A model generated the notes under the pieces. That model was given only the letters and a program-made list of their open reading frames with translations. It was not told the origin of the DNA and ran no database searches. Positions 25,934-36,126 of a DNA stretch of 64,000 bases are shown here, in pieces. Made by a program: the position numbers and the translations under genes. Source of the stretch: DATFVA01 sp963839165 (GTDB lineage: Bacteria; Bacteroidota; Ignavibacteria; Ignavibacteriales; Ignavibacteriaceae); assembly GCA_963839165.1 (NCBI GenBank), contig CAWIUG010000045.1:186001-250000 (forward strand), written 5' to 3'. The first letter of the stretch is position 1; the number at the start of each line of letters is the position of its first letter.

Positions 25934-28835
25934 ATGAATAACCTCGAACATCCGGATAAATTTGTTAACAGGCACATTGGACCGAACGATGAAGAAATAA
26001 AGGAAATGCTGGAAGTAATTGGGATCAGTTCGCTGGAAGAACTGATAGCACAAACGGTTCCCTCACAGATAAGATTAAACGAAAGCCCTGCTCTGGGCGA
26101 ACCCCTTACGGAATACCAGTTCCTGGAAGGATTGAGAGAAATTGCTAAGAAGAACAGGGTTTTCAAACCTTATATTGGAATGGGTTATAGCCATACTATT
26201 ACACCTGCGGTAATACAAAGGAACATACTGGAGAATCCGGGCTGGTACACTCAGTATACCCCATACCAGGCTGAAATTTCGCAGGGCCGGCTTGAAGCTC
26301 TGATGAACTTCCAGACGGCTATTATCGATTTAACCGCACTGCCTATTGCAAACGCTTCTCTGCTTGATGAAGGAACTGCGGCAGCCGAGGCAATGAGTAT
26401 GTTCCATTCTTTAAGGAGTAACAAGGATGCAAATACATTTTTTGTATCCGAAGAATGTTTCCCGCAGACAATTAGTGTTATAAAGACCAGAGCTGAATCG
26501 CAGGGAATCAATCTCATCGTTGGAGATCACCGCAAGGTTGATCTCAATGAAAACATTTTTGGTCTTCTGGTTCAGTATCCTGCTGACAGCGGTAAAATAT
26601 ATGATTACAGAAACCTTTTCAGTGAAGCCAAATCGAAGAATATCTTTTGTACCGTAGCCGCGGATCTGATGAGCCTTGCACTGCTTACCCCTCCGGGGGA
26701 ATTCGGTGCTGATGCAGTGGTAGGTAATTCCCAGAGATTCGGTGTCCCTATGGGATACGGCGGTCCTCACGCTGCGTATTTTGCCACTCGTGATGAATAT
26801 AAAAGAAGCCTGCCTGGCAGAATAATTGGAGCGACTATTGATGCTCAGGGCGGCCTTGCATTCAGGATGGCGCTGCAGACAAGAGAACAACATATACGCA
26901 GAGAGAAGGCTACCAGCAACATCTGTACAGCCCAGGTTCTCCTTGCTATTATGGCTGCTATGTATGCGGTTTATCATGGTCCTAATGGAATAAAAGCTAT
27001 CGCGGAACGGATCCATACCCTGACTGCATTCCTTGATGCTTCCTTAAAGAAGTTGGGCTACACTCAGGTTAATGAAAGTTATTTTGACACTTTAAAGATC
27101 AGCTTCTCCGGCGGTGATAAGAAGAAAGTCAGGGATATCAGGGAGGAAGCTGAGAATCAGAAAATTAACTTCAGATATTTTCCTGATAATTCGATAGGTA
27201 TTTCCATCGGAGAGCCTGCTGACCTTGATGACATACTCGAGATCATTAATATCTTTGCTAAGATTTAATGGAAAAGAGATCGATGCTTCTTCCCTGAAAA
27301 AAGAAGCTGAAGAAATAAATGCTGAATACAGCGGTAATATGAAAAGAACATCCCGGTATCTGTCTCACCCTGTATTTAATACCTATCATTCTGAAACTGA
27401 AATGCTCAGGTATATGAAGAGCCTTGAGAATAAGGATCTTTCTCTTACGCATTCAATGATTCCGCTTGGTTCCTGTACGATGAAATTAAATGCCACAACT
27501 GAGATGCTGCCTATAACATGGCCGGAGTTCAGTAAGATTCATCCTTTTGCTCCAGGGGAACAGGCAGAAGGTTACAGGCAGCTCTTTGATGAGCTCGAAG
27601 ATCAGCTTGCTAAAATTACAGGCTTTGCGGCTGTTTCCTTGCAGCCTAACAGCGGTGCGCAGGGCGAGTATTCAGGACTTATGGTGATACGTGAATTCCA
27701 TAAAAACAGGGGAGAGGGACACCGGAATGTAGTAATAATACCATCCTCTGCCCATGGTACTAATCCAGCCAGTGCTGTAATGGCAGGGATGAAGGTGGTT
27801 GTGGCTGCTTGTGATGCTAAAGGCAATGTTGATTTGGAAGACCTCAGGAAGAAAGCCGAAGCTAACAAAGAAAATCTTTCAGCTCTGATGATAACCTACC
27901 CTTCAACTCACGGTGTTTTTGAGGAAAAGATAAGGGAGATTTGTGAAATAGTTCATGAAAATGGGGGACAGGTTTATATGGACGGCGCTAATATGAATGC
28001 ACAGGTCGGGTTGACAAGTCCTGCTAATATCGGTGCTGATATCTGCCACCTTAATCTGCATAAGACTTTCTGTATTCCTCACGGCGGCGGAGGACCTGGT
28101 ATGGGACCTATCGCCTGCGCTAAACATCTTGTTCCCTTCCTTCCGGAGCATCCGGTTGTGAACCTGGGACATCAACACGGTATCCCCGCAGTCTCTTCTG
28201 CTCCCTGGGGAAGCGCTGATATCCTGGTTATTTCTTATGCGTATATAAAAATGATGGGAACAAAAGGACTAACAAAAGCTTCTGAGGCTGCAATACTAAA
28301 CGCAAATTATATCAAAGCCAGGCTTGAACCCTATTTCAAGGTATTGTACACTGGTACAAAGGGAAGGGTAGCGCACGAGCTGATATTCGATATGCGGAGC
28401 TTCAAGAATACTGCTAAGATCGAAGTTGAAGATATAGCTAAAAGAATGATGGATTATGGCTACCATGCACCTACTGTTTCTTTTCCGGTTGCAGGAACTC
28501 TAATGGTAGAACCAACTGAAAGTGAATCAAAATCGGAACTCGACAGGTTCTGTGAAGTGATGATGTCAATCAGGGAGGAAATTAAAGAGATAGAGGAGAG
28601 GAAAGCAGACCAGGCAGATAACGTACTGAAAAATGCTCCTCATACCTTGAATGTATTACTTGCAAATGAATGGAATCACTCGTATTCACGTGAGAAAGCT
28701 GCCTACCCGGTGGAATGGACCAGAAAAAGTAAATTCTGGCCGTCAGTAGGAAGAGTTAATAGTGCCTACGGTGACAGGAATCTGGTGTGCAGCTGCAATC
28801 CAATTGCTGATTATATAGAAGAACCTGTTTCCTGA
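25934..28835 (+). CDS. gcvP: Glycine decarboxylase (P-protein), single-chain type, frameshifted in the middle
   Basis: PLP-dependent P-protein of the glycine cleavage system. The N-terminal half (ATG 25934; a TTG at 25928 is possible) carries 'RHIGPNDEEIKEML', 'IGMGYSHTITPAVIQRNILE' and 'PGWYTQYTPYQAEISQGRLE', wording typical of the one-polypeptide P-protein rather than the two-subunit form. It stops at 27268; the next frame continues 'FNGKEIDASSLKKEAEEI', 'HSMIPLGSCTMKLNA' and the PLP-Lys region 'HLNLHKTFCIPHGGGGPGMG'. One extra A near 27259-27262 explains the break. Together the parts give about 965 residues, normal for GcvP. A terminator follows at 28855. Confidence 0.92.
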
Positions 28836-28854
28836 TTTCACTAAACTTTGTATT

Positions 28855-28898
28855 ACGGTTCGCCGGGACAGATTTGTTTAAGCGAGCCGTTTTTTTTT
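28855..28898 (+). terminator. Rho-independent terminator after gcvP
   Basis: ACGGTTCGC (28855-28863) pairs with GCGAGCCGT (28882-28890) with one G-U pair, an 18-nt loop, and a run of nine T at 28890-28898. Lies 20 bp after the gcvP stop. Confidence 0.75.
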
Positions 28899-28917
28899 AT
28901 AATCCGATCAATTATAA

Positions 28918-30243
28918 ATGACAAAATACCTCCTGCTTTTTATAATGTTAACAATGCATCCGGTTCTTGCCCAGGTGCAGGATACCATAAAATATTTGCA
29001 GGATTATAGTGTAATTATAGATTCAATTAAGCTGGTCGGTAATAAAACAACTGAAGATTTCATAATTTTAAGGGAACTGAATTTTTCTCCGGGGGATACA
29101 TTAACGCCTGACCTGGCAAAATATAATCGCGACAGGATTTACAGCCTCGGGATCTTCAACGTTGTTGAAGTATTTCCGGAAACAGTGGGTGATAAAAACT
29201 ATGCTGTAATAAGTGTTGAGGAAGGATGGTATATCTATCCCGTTCCATTTCTTGAGATGAGGGAAAATGACTGGAAGAAACTTTCCTATGGAGCGATACT
29301 CGTTGTAAAAAATTTCAGGGGAAGGAATGAGACTGTTTCACTCAGCGGCGCGTTTGGTTATAATCCTTTTCTTCGACTGATGTATAGTAATCCCTATCTC
29401 TCACGCAAAGATGATATATTTTTTAGTATCTCGGCATCCTACGGTACGTTATCTAATAAGAGCAATATAGCTGCCGCTCTTCACGGCGAAGATTATGAAC
29501 AGAAAAGCATTTCCGGATCGGTTGAGGCAGGAAAACGGTTTGGCTTGTATCAGCGCCTTTCACTGTCAGTGGGGTATAGTTATATCGAAACTCCTTTTTT
29601 TATCAAGGGAATATCTGCTTCTGATTCCAGGATTGATCATACTCCTTTTATCTCTTTGGGTTATTCATATGATACAAGAGATCTTGTTCAGTTTCCGAGA
29701 GAAGGTTTGCTCGGAGCCGCGGCATTTGAATTAAAGGGATTAGGCAGCGATGGTATTAATTATAATATATTTAAGTTGGATTTTCGTGAATACCGGCCTA
29801 TAGTGGGTAACCTGCATGCAAAATGGAGATTTACTACCCGGCTTACAGGAGGGAAATTAGTTCCTTTTTATGATCTGTCTTATATTGGATTCGATGAAAG
29901 AATTCGCGGTCATTATACTGAGCAGCTTGAAGGGAATAACTATTACCTCGGTTCAATGGAATTGTTCTATCCTATACTTAAAGACATTCACATCAGCCTG
30001 AATTTTGTGCCGCTTCTTCCTAAATCACTCCTTTCTTATAGAGTCGCAATTTATACAGAACTCTTCGGTGACGCCGGTGCGACTAAATTCAGAGGGGAAA
30101 CATTGTCCATTAACGATGTCAGAAGCGGGTATGGGGGTGGGATTACTATCTTAATACTGCCTTATAATGTTGTTAGGTTTGAGGTAGGACTTGACGAATA
30201 CCATAATGCCGAATTCATATTTAATGTTGCGGTTTCTTTTTGA
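28918..30243 (+). CDS. Omp85/BamA-superfamily outer-membrane protein with one POTRA-like domain
   Basis: 441 aa. Signal peptide ('KYLLLFIMLTMHPVLAQ'), one POTRA-like domain about residues 35-105 ('IDSIKLVGNKTTEDFIILRE ... YSLGIFNVVEV'), then a D15-type beta-barrel with an aromatic C-terminus ('FIFNVAVSF'). 'GYSYDTRDLVQFPREG' resembles the barrel repeat of the family. Too short for BamA itself; more like a small accessory Omp85 (TamA/patatin-linked style). Partner and substrate unknown. It ends 8 bp before rsmE. Confidence 0.85.
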   Translation: MTKYLLLFIMLTMHPVLAQVQDTIKYLQDYSVIIDSIKLVGNKTTEDFIILRELNFSPGDTLTPDLAKYNRDRIYSLGIFNVVEVFPETVGDKNYAVISVEEGWYIYPVPFLEMRENDWKKLSYGAILVVKNFRGRNETVSLSGAFGYNPFLRLMYSNPYLSRKDDIFFSISASYGTLSNKSNIAAALHGEDYEQKSISGSVEAGKRFGLYQRLSLSVGYSYIETPFFIKGISASDSRIDHTPFISLGYSYDTRDLVQFPREGLLGAAAFELKGLGSDGINYNIFKLDFREYRPIVGNLHAKWRFTTRLTGGKLVPFYDLSYIGFDERIRGHYTEQLEGNNYYLGSMELFYPILKDIHISLNFVPLLPKSLLSYRVAIYTELFGDAGATKFRGETLSINDVRSGYGGGITILILPYNVVRFEVGLDEYHNAEFIFNVAVSF

Positions 30244-30251
30244 GTTAGTAT

Positions 30252-30947
30252 ATGAACAAACTTCAAAACATAGAACTTTACTATTCTTCTTCTCCGCTGA
30301 AGGACGATAAAATTGTTTTGGATGAACGTGATGAATTAAATCATGTTATGAAAGTTATGAGGCACAAGCCTGGAGATGAGATCTATATTACTGACGGAAG
30401 AGGACGGATATTTAAATCTTCAATTATCCGCTTATCTTCAGAGACTTTAGAGGCCCAGGTTCTGCAGCAATATACATATGATAATTCCAATAAGAATCTT
30501 ATATTCTGTATACCCAGACTCAGAAGCGCAGAACGATTTGAAACTGCACTTGAAAAGTGTACAGAATTGGGAATAACCAGCTTCATAATATTTGATTCTG
30601 AAAGAACAATACCAAGAGGAAATAAAATGGCTCGCTGGGAGAAAATACTTCTCTCCGCAATGAAGCAGTCATTAAGAAGTTTCCTCCCTGAGCTTGAAAC
30701 GGTTGGTTCTCTTAGGGAGATTGCTGCATATGATGGTAATAAGGTGCTTCTTGTTCAGGAGGCTGGTAAAGGATTTAGTAAAGACGTGGTAAATAAGAAT
30801 GATAAAACTTATTTTATATTCGGACCCGAGGGAGATCTTACTGAACACGAAAAGAATCTTTTTGGTAATGCTGCTTTGTATAACCTGGGAGAAAATCGAC
30901 TCAGAAGCGAAACTGCAATTATAAAATGTGCCTCAATATTATCATAA
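30252..30947 (+). CDS. rsmE: 16S rRNA (uracil-1498-N3)-methyltransferase
   Basis: SPOUT-class methyltransferase of the small subunit. 231 aa. N-terminal PUA-like part with 'HVMKVMRHKPGDEIYITDG', then the knotted domain ending in 'FIFGPEGDLTEHEKNLFG' and 'LGENRLRSETAIIKCASIL', the SAM-binding knot. The C-terminus overlaps the next gene's start by 22 bp. Confidence 0.93.
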   Translation: MNKLQNIELYYSSSPLKDDKIVLDERDELNHVMKVMRHKPGDEIYITDGRGRIFKSSIIRLSSETLEAQVLQQYTYDNSNKNLIFCIPRLRSAERFETALEKCTELGITSFIIFDSERTIPRGNKMARWEKILLSAMKQSLRSFLPELETVGSLREIAAYDGNKVLLVQEAGKGFSKDVVNKNDKTYFIFGPEGDLTEHEKNLFGNAALYNLGENRLRSETAIIKCASILS

Positions 30948-31417
30948 GAATTGTAAAACAGATTCTTGTAGCCTTTATAATGGTTACATTGATTTCCTGT
31001 GCCTCAAGTACAAGATTCCCAAGCAGGCACACAGATGATTATCATCCAAAGGAGAATGACCGGACGAATGACGTTAACACAGACCTGGATGATAACGCTA
31101 GTGTGCTTGAATCCCGCGTCGGTGTTGCATCATATTATTCGGATAAATTTGAGGGAAGGAAAACATCCAACGGTGAAATATTCAGCCAGGAAAAGTTGAC
31201 CGCGGCTCATCCTTCCTACGAATTTGGCACAGTAGTGAGGGTGAAAAATCTGAAGAACAGAAAAACCGTAGTGGTTAGAATAAATGACAGAATGACGAAC
31301 CTTAACGGCAGAATAATTGATCTCTCAAAAAAAGCCGCCGAAGAACTCGATATGGTTACAAGCGGCATTGCAAAGGTTCAGGTTGATGTGTTAAAATGGG
31401 GGAACTCCGGTCAATAA
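30926..31417 (+). CDS. RlpA-like double-psi beta-barrel lipoprotein
   Basis: 163 aa. Lipoprotein signal: basic start and hydrophobic run ending in the lipobox 'TLISC' (Cys25). The mature part has a 40-residue polar linker, then the RlpA domain: 'GVASYYSDKFEGRKTSNGE', 'LTAAHPSYEFGTVVRVKNL', 'VVVRINDR' and 'IIDLSKKAAEEL'. RlpA proteins bind or cleave denuded peptidoglycan at the septum; no SPOR domain is present here. ATG at 30926 lies inside rsmE; an ATG at 30980 would lose most of the signal sequence. Confidence 0.88.
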   Translation: MCLNIIIRIVKQILVAFIMVTLISCASSTRFPSRHTDDYHPKENDRTNDVNTDLDDNASVLESRVGVASYYSDKFEGRKTSNGEIFSQEKLTAAHPSYEFGTVVRVKNLKNRKTVVVRINDRMTNLNGRIIDLSKKAAEELDMVTSGIAKVQVDVLKWGNSGQ

Positions 31418-31430
31418 AAAAAGACAGTTT

Positions 31431-31463
31431 AAAAAAACAACCCAGTGTTGGGGAAACACTGGG
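31431..31463 (-). terminator. Rho-independent terminator for the minus-strand gene at 31690-32019
   Basis: CCCAGTGTT (31441-31449) and AACACTGGG (31455-31463) form a perfect 9-bp stem with a GGGGA loop. On the minus strand it is followed by TTGTTTTTTT (complement of 31431-31440), the standard layout. It also lies 24 bp after the RlpA-like gene on the plus strand, where it lacks a T tail. Confidence 0.7.
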
Positions 31464-31466
31464 TGC

Positions 31467-31512
31467 GATCCGTTTACCATCAAAGGGCAGGGGAGGACCC
31501 TTTGAAAGGATC
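31467..31512. other. Nested inverted repeat next to the terminator
   Basis: Outer arms GATCC (31467-31471) / GGATC (31508-31512) and inner arms CAAAGGG (31481-31487) / CCCTTTG (31498-31504), with a purine-rich 10-nt loop. A T8 run begins at 31524 on the plus strand, too far for a textbook terminator. Could be a leader/tail RNA structure or a protein site. Confidence 0.5.
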
Positions 31513-31689
31513 AAAATCATAAGTTTTTTTTGAGTGCAACTAAAATAATATTAACTCGGGTTTAAGTAAACACCCAAATAAAATATTTTGAAATAATATC
31601 TTCCGCCAATTATACCCTCGCAGGTTTGCCATGACCAACCTGATTGTACTTAAAATTATTACTACCTAATGTCTCTGCTTTTCTGGGAA

Positions 31690-32019
31690 TCATGACTGTC
31701 TGGGAAGATCAGATGGCTTTTCTTCTGTCTTAACTTTCTTCAGAAATTCCGAAAGAGCTTCGGGTTCATTTCCCGCATAGGTTCCATAAGCATCTATAAG
31801 AATTCCCTTTATCCCTTCATCGGTTTCCATAGCAAACAGCACTGACATGTCATCAGGATCTGATTCACCTTCAAACCTATAGACTTTTCTGATTTTTATC
31901 TTCTCGGGGGAAAGGGTTGTTCCTGTTTTTGTAGCTGTAAAACCTTTCTCTGTCATCTCAAAATCCTCATTGTAACCTTTCTTTCTCAGAATTTCCGTAA
32001 CCTGTGAAAGGGTGCTCAT
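31690..32019 (-). CDS. Small conserved Bacteroidota protein, function unknown
   Basis: 109 aa from the ATG at 32019 (six codons further upstream another ATG would give 115 aa). It begins 'MSTLSQVTEILRKKGYNEDF' and contains 'IRKVYRFEGESDPDDMSVLF' and 'GILIDAYGTYA'. From memory this pattern recurs in small Bacteroidota proteins sometimes labelled phosphoribosylpyrophosphate synthetase; nothing here supports enzymatic activity. No signal peptide. Monocistronic, with an intrinsic terminator at 31431-31463; divergent from the histidine kinase gene. Confidence 0.8.
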   Translation of the reverse strand: MSTLSQVTEILRKKGYNEDFEMTEKGFTATKTGTTLSPEKIKIRKVYRFEGESDPDDMSVLFAMETDEGIKGILIDAYGTYAGNEPEALSEFLKKVKTEEKPSDLPRQS

Positions 32020-32167
32020 TTTATGTCCTAATTCCATATCCTAATCCTTGACTGTTTTTTAATGAAAGAATTTATAAATTTTGGAAAGATAAGTATTGTA
32101 TCTTATCACATTTGCGATTAGTGGGGGATTATAGTTGTTTTGAAATAGATAAGAAAAACTTTCATAA

Positions 32168-33959
32168 ATGAAACCCTTATACGATATCCGGGCAGTCCGT
32201 ATCGGATTTATCTTAATTCTGATTTTAATTGTCGGTATAGGCATCGAATCATATAAAAACCTGGATAATGTTTACACTGCCTCAGAAAGCAGGGGCAATA
32301 CCTATAAAATATTAAATAACCTGGAAGAGATTATCTCCGTACTGAGCCGTGCCGAGGAAAGTCAGAGATCATTTCTTATTACTGGTGAAGCGCATTACTT
32401 GCAGCCTTTTCTTAGTGCAAGGGGAGATCTTGCTAAAAACCTCGGTTCATTAAGCATTCTTACAGCCGGGGACACGGAAAAGCTGAGGGAGGTCGATACA
32501 CTTAAAAACCTTATTGAATCCAGAATGGAAGTACTCTCAAACTCAATCGATCTTAAAAAACTGGGTGATAATAAAGGCACGATAAACCGGTATAAAATGC
32601 GGATAGGCAGCGATATTATGAACCGGGTCTTCGCATTTGTGGCTAATATGAAAACCAGTGAATATAAAGTACTGGAACGCTGGGACCTGGTGATAATAAG
32701 CTCGGTCAGGGAAACATTTATAACGATAATTATAGGCACGGGTTTCAGCCTGATAATATTTCTTGTGGTCTTCTATGCTTTAGTGGGAGAAATCCAGGAA
32801 AGAAGTAAAGCAAATGAAATGATTTCTTTCGAAAAAGATTTTTCTGACAGACTTATTAATAGTAGTGTTGATGGAATATTTGCCTTCGACAATGAACTCC
32901 ATCTTACCCGCTGGAACCCTGGGATGGAAAGAATGTCGGGTGTTAAAAAAAATGAGACGAGAGGTAAAACTCTCCAGGAAGTAATGCCGGGCTTTTTTCA
33001 AGATGGTGAAGATGAATTTTTTAAAAATGTGCTTAAAGGAAACCGGATAAGTGCAAGGGGGAAATATATGAGAGATATTCAGAATGACGACGAATATTTT
33101 GTGGAAGCACAGTATTCCCCGATTTTCGATAAGGAGGGAGGGGTTGTGGGGGGTCTGGCTGTGCTTCGTGATAGTACTGAGAGAAGGGCAGCTCTTGTTA
33201 AACTTGAGTATACCAAGGCCAGGCTGGAAGAAATGGTAGAGGAAAGAACCAGGGAATTATCTATTGCCAACAAAGAGCTAAAAAAGGAGGTAATGCAGCG
33301 TAAACTTGCCCAGGAACAAATAAACGAATCATTAAAAGAAAAGATAGTACTTCTTCGCGAAGTTCATCACAGGGTGAAAAATAATCTTCAGATAGTCTCT
33401 AGTTTGCTTAATCTTCAGGCTGGTTACATCACTGATAATAAAATCCTGGCAGCTTTTAAAAGAAAGTCAGTCACGGATCCGTTCTATGGCCTTGATACAT
33501 GAAAAACTATATCAATCGCGTGATCTGGATAAAATAAATTTTTCGGATTATATAGATTCTCTGATACATGACTTATTAAGTTCCTACCGCTCCCAGCTGA
33601 ACCGCATAAATATCAGGTGCAATGCCGAACAAATATTTCTCGACATTGACCAGGCTATATTATGCGGATTAGTTATAAATGAACTCATCTCCAATTCTAT
33701 TAAACATGCTTTTGACGGCAGGGATGAAGGAGACGTAGTAGTGAAGTTGTATAATGAGGGGGAGAGTTACAGAATAGTCGTTCAGGATAATGGTATAGGA
33801 TTTCCTGAAGATATAGATATCGAAAATTCCGATACTCTGGGGCTGCAGTTAGTTACATCACTTACCGCTCAGATGGGCGGAATGTTGAATATAAAATCAG
33901 GGAACGGAACCATTGTTACAATAACTCTTAAGAATAATTCTCAGGAACAAAAATCCTGA
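32168..33959 (+). CDS. CHASE3-PAS histidine kinase (HisKA_2 type), frameshifted
   Basis: Membrane sensor kinase. N-terminal transmembrane segment ('IGFILILILIVGIGIESY'), CHASE3-like extracytoplasmic sensor about 30-180 ('SRAEESQRSFLITGE'), second membrane segment about 184-208, PAS domain about 225-345, a coiled coil, and the HisKA_2 phosphoacceptor 'EVHHRVKNNLQIVSSLLNLQ' (His401). The frame breaks in the A run 33458-33461; dropping one A gives the expected 'KESQSRIRSMALIHEKLYQS' and the ATPase domain with N-box 'ELISNSIKHAF' and G-box 'VQDNGIGFPE ... LGLQLV'. Restored length about 596 aa. No cognate response regulator adjoins it. Confidence 0.88.
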
Positions 33960-34005
33960 AACAGAATGAATCAGCAGCACTGGAACTTCCGGAGCTTATA
34001 AGTCA

Positions 34006-34323
34006 TCATTCCTTTTTGTCAGAAGCTTTCTGAACAGAACTCCACCAATCATTTTTTATGATATCATATTTTGCTTTTTGCTTTTTATCCAGAATTGCTT
34101 CAATGCTTTTTTTCGACGACTCGAGGGTAGACTTACTTGCATCATTAAAGTATTTTACTAAAATCTCTTTTACTTTTTCAGTTTGATCTTTTGTCAGCAG
34201 TACTTTCTGCTGAAGCTTAACCGACATATCTTCAGCTGCCTTGGTTTTCGTCTGTGCATAACTTGAGAAAGAGGCTAGAAAGAAGGCCAGCAATAATATT
34301 ATTAATGTTCTGTTTGTTTTCAT
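34006..34323 (-). CDS. Small secreted helical protein (Spy/CpxP-like size and layout)
   Basis: 105 aa from the ATG at 34323 (an upstream in-frame ATG at 34332 is less fitting). A typical signal peptide 'KTNRTLIILLLAFFLASFSS' ends at 'YAQ'. The mature part is Lys-rich and helical: 'LQQKVLLTKDQTEKVKEILV ... IEAILDKKQKAKYDIIKNDW', reminiscent of the LTxxQ-type periplasmic chaperones (Spy/CpxP), but the match is only general. Divergent from the secreted DinB-like gene across 180 bp. Confidence 0.72.
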   Translation of the reverse strand: MKTNRTLIILLLAFFLASFSSYAQTKTKAAEDMSVKLQQKVLLTKDQTEKVKEILVKYFNDASKSTLESSKKSIEAILDKKQKAKYDIIKNDWWSSVQKASDKKE

Positions 34324-34503
34324 AATTAACACCTGTAATAATCAATCTGCTTATAAACTAAAACCATTTAATCGTATTGTCAATGACCACAACCCAATAA
34401 GATTCGATTAATATTTGTTGTTTCATAACTAATAAGTAGCTAAATTCCTGCCAGCTTTGATTTTCCCCCAAAACACTTAATTTTAACTATAAAGGAGTGT
34501 CTT

Positions 34504-35043
34504 ATGAGTACTAAAAAGTACATAGCATACCTACTTTTTGCTACAATTTTACTTCCGGCGTCATTATTTGCGCAGCAGTCCGAAAGTAATTCGGGCTTTT
34601 TTCGTGATGTCAAACAGGACATGAGCGAGTCGCAGGAAAAGATTGTTTCCCTGGCTGAAGCAATACCTGCTGATAAATACACCTGGCGGCCGGCAGACAG
34701 TGTAAGGTCAGTTTCTGAGGTTTTAATGCATATTGCAGGGTCTAATTATTTCGTTTTGTCATTCGCAGGTATTAAAACCCCTGAAAATGCAAATGAAGAT
34801 ATGGGTAAAGATGTCACTGATAAGGAAAAAGTTATTTCGGCCTTAAAAACGTCTTTTAAAGATTTGCAGGAAAATCTCCAGAAATTAGATAAAGCCGACC
34901 TTGAAAACCAGGTTAAAATGTTCGGTCACGAAACTAGCACAAGAAACGTTATTTTCACTCAGATGGGTCATCTTCATGAACATCTGGGTCAGTTAATTGC
35001 GTATGCCAGGATGAACGGGGTTGTTCCACCCTGGTCAAAATAA
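34504..35043 (+). CDS. Secreted DinB/DUF664-like four-helix protein
   Basis: 179 aa with a signal peptide ('KKYIAYLLFATILLPASLF' ending 'AQQ'). The rest fits the DinB-like helical bundle: 'FRDVKQDMSESQEKIVSLAE', 'KYTWRPADSVRSVSEVLMHI' and 'FTQMGHLHEHLGQLIAYAR', giving metal-binding-type histidines in helices 2 and 4. DinB-like proteins are thiol-dependent or metal-dependent transferases; the activity here is unknown. AAGGAG at 34492-34497 is 6 nt before the ATG. Not related to DNA polymerase dinB in this window despite the family name. Confidence 0.85.
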   Translation: MSTKKYIAYLLFATILLPASLFAQQSESNSGFFRDVKQDMSESQEKIVSLAEAIPADKYTWRPADSVRSVSEVLMHIAGSNYFVLSFAGIKTPENANEDMGKDVTDKEKVISALKTSFKDLQENLQKLDKADLENQVKMFGHETSTRNVIFTQMGHLHEHLGQLIAYARMNGVVPPWSK

Positions 35044-35220
35044 GAGATTAGGTTAGGTCGCATCCACTTATAGTTTCTAGTTACGACACTCAAAGTTGAT
35101 AGGGCTATCCGGAAATAACACCCCTTTAACCGAATAGTCCTTCATTTTACCCCCGAAAGCTTTTCAGATTTAACAATTTTAAGTTTATTTTTGTTTCTTT
35201 CTAATAAAACCTGGAAATAA

Positions 35221-36126
35221 GTGGCAGATATTGAAAAGAAAGCCGAATCTGAGATATTAAAACATCTCGATATTATACGGGCCAATGGATACCAGGCCTC
35301 TCAACCTCAAAAAGGGAACTACTGCCTGGAAACTTCCGTTCAGGGGAATTCGGGCAAGGTTAAGCTGCAGGTTTATTACGGAAAAAAAGGATTAAAAACT
35401 GTATTACAGGGAGACAGGGATTCCAAAACATATAGTGAAATAAATAAGCTGATATCTAATGAACTGTCTTTCGAAAAAGATGATTTTGTTGAACCGCATC
35501 AGTACATCGGGACAGACGAATCAGGAAAGGGAGATTTTTTTGGTCCTCTTGTAATTGCCGGTGTTTTTGTTGATAAGGAGACCAAGAAAAAGCTGGAAGG
35601 AATTGGTGTAAAGGACAGCAAGCAGATTGCTCATGCATCAATAAAAAAACTTGCTGATAATATAAAAATAATCTCCGGTCAGAATTCATTTAATGTTGTA
35701 GTAATAAATCCCCCGCGATATAACGAATTGTATGAAAAATTCGGAAATCTTAACAGGTTATTGGCCTGGGGACATGCAAGGGTGCTTGAAAATATCCTGA
35801 CAAACAGGGAAGCCACGGCTGCTGTTAGTGATAAGTTTGGTGATGAAAGACTAATTCTGAATTCACTGCAGGAAAAAGGAAAAAAACTTGAACTTCATCA
35901 ATTTCATAAGGCGGAAAAGTATACCGCAGTTGCCGCAGCATCAATACTTGCACGCGACAGGTTCAACGACTGGTTTGTAATGAAGCAAAAAGAACTGAAT
36001 ATAGACCTCCCGAAGGGGGCATCAGGAAAGGTAACCGAAATTGCCCGGAAGATTAACTCAGAGTTTGGTAATGATTTTTTATCTCAGCTTATAAAAACTC
36101 ACTTTAAAACCTACAGGACCCTTTGA
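35221..36126 (+). CDS. rnhC: Ribonuclease HIII
   Basis: Removes RNA from RNA-DNA hybrids. 301 aa with the extra N-terminal TBP-like domain that distinguishes HIII from HII. Catalytic motif 'YIGTDESGKGDFFGPLVIAG' (DESGKGD) and further conserved 'GVKDSKQI', 'HKAEKYTAVAAASILARDRF'. Starts at GTG 35221, with no better ATG. Its stop overlaps the TTG start of the flippase gene. Confidence 0.94.
   Translation: MADIEKKAESEILKHLDIIRANGYQASQPQKGNYCLETSVQGNSGKVKLQVYYGKKGLKTVLQGDRDSKTYSEINKLISNELSFEKDDFVEPHQYIGTDESGKGDFFGPLVIAGVFVDKETKKKLEGIGVKDSKQIAHASIKKLADNIKIISGQNSFNVVVINPPRYNELYEKFGNLNRLLAWGHARVLENILTNREATAAVSDKFGDERLILNSLQEKGKKLELHQFHKAEKYTAVAAASILARDRFNDWFVMKQKELNIDLPKGASGKVTEIARKINSEFGNDFLSQLIKTHFKTYRTL

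Noticed and set aside
25928..28835. Two-subunit glycine decarboxylase (gcvPA + gcvPB)
   Set aside because: Sequence motifs in both parts are of the single-chain enzyme and the parts join after one base is removed.
34504..35043. Second DNA polymerase IV because of the DinB family name
   Set aside because: The protein is a short secreted helical bundle of the DinB-like/DUF664 superfamily, unrelated to polymerase IV.
35101..35141. Terminator hairpin after the secreted DinB-like gene
   Set aside because: The arms (AGGGCTATCCGG / CCGAATAGTCCT) contain a mismatch and a G-U pair, and only a weak T tail follows; not strong enough to call.
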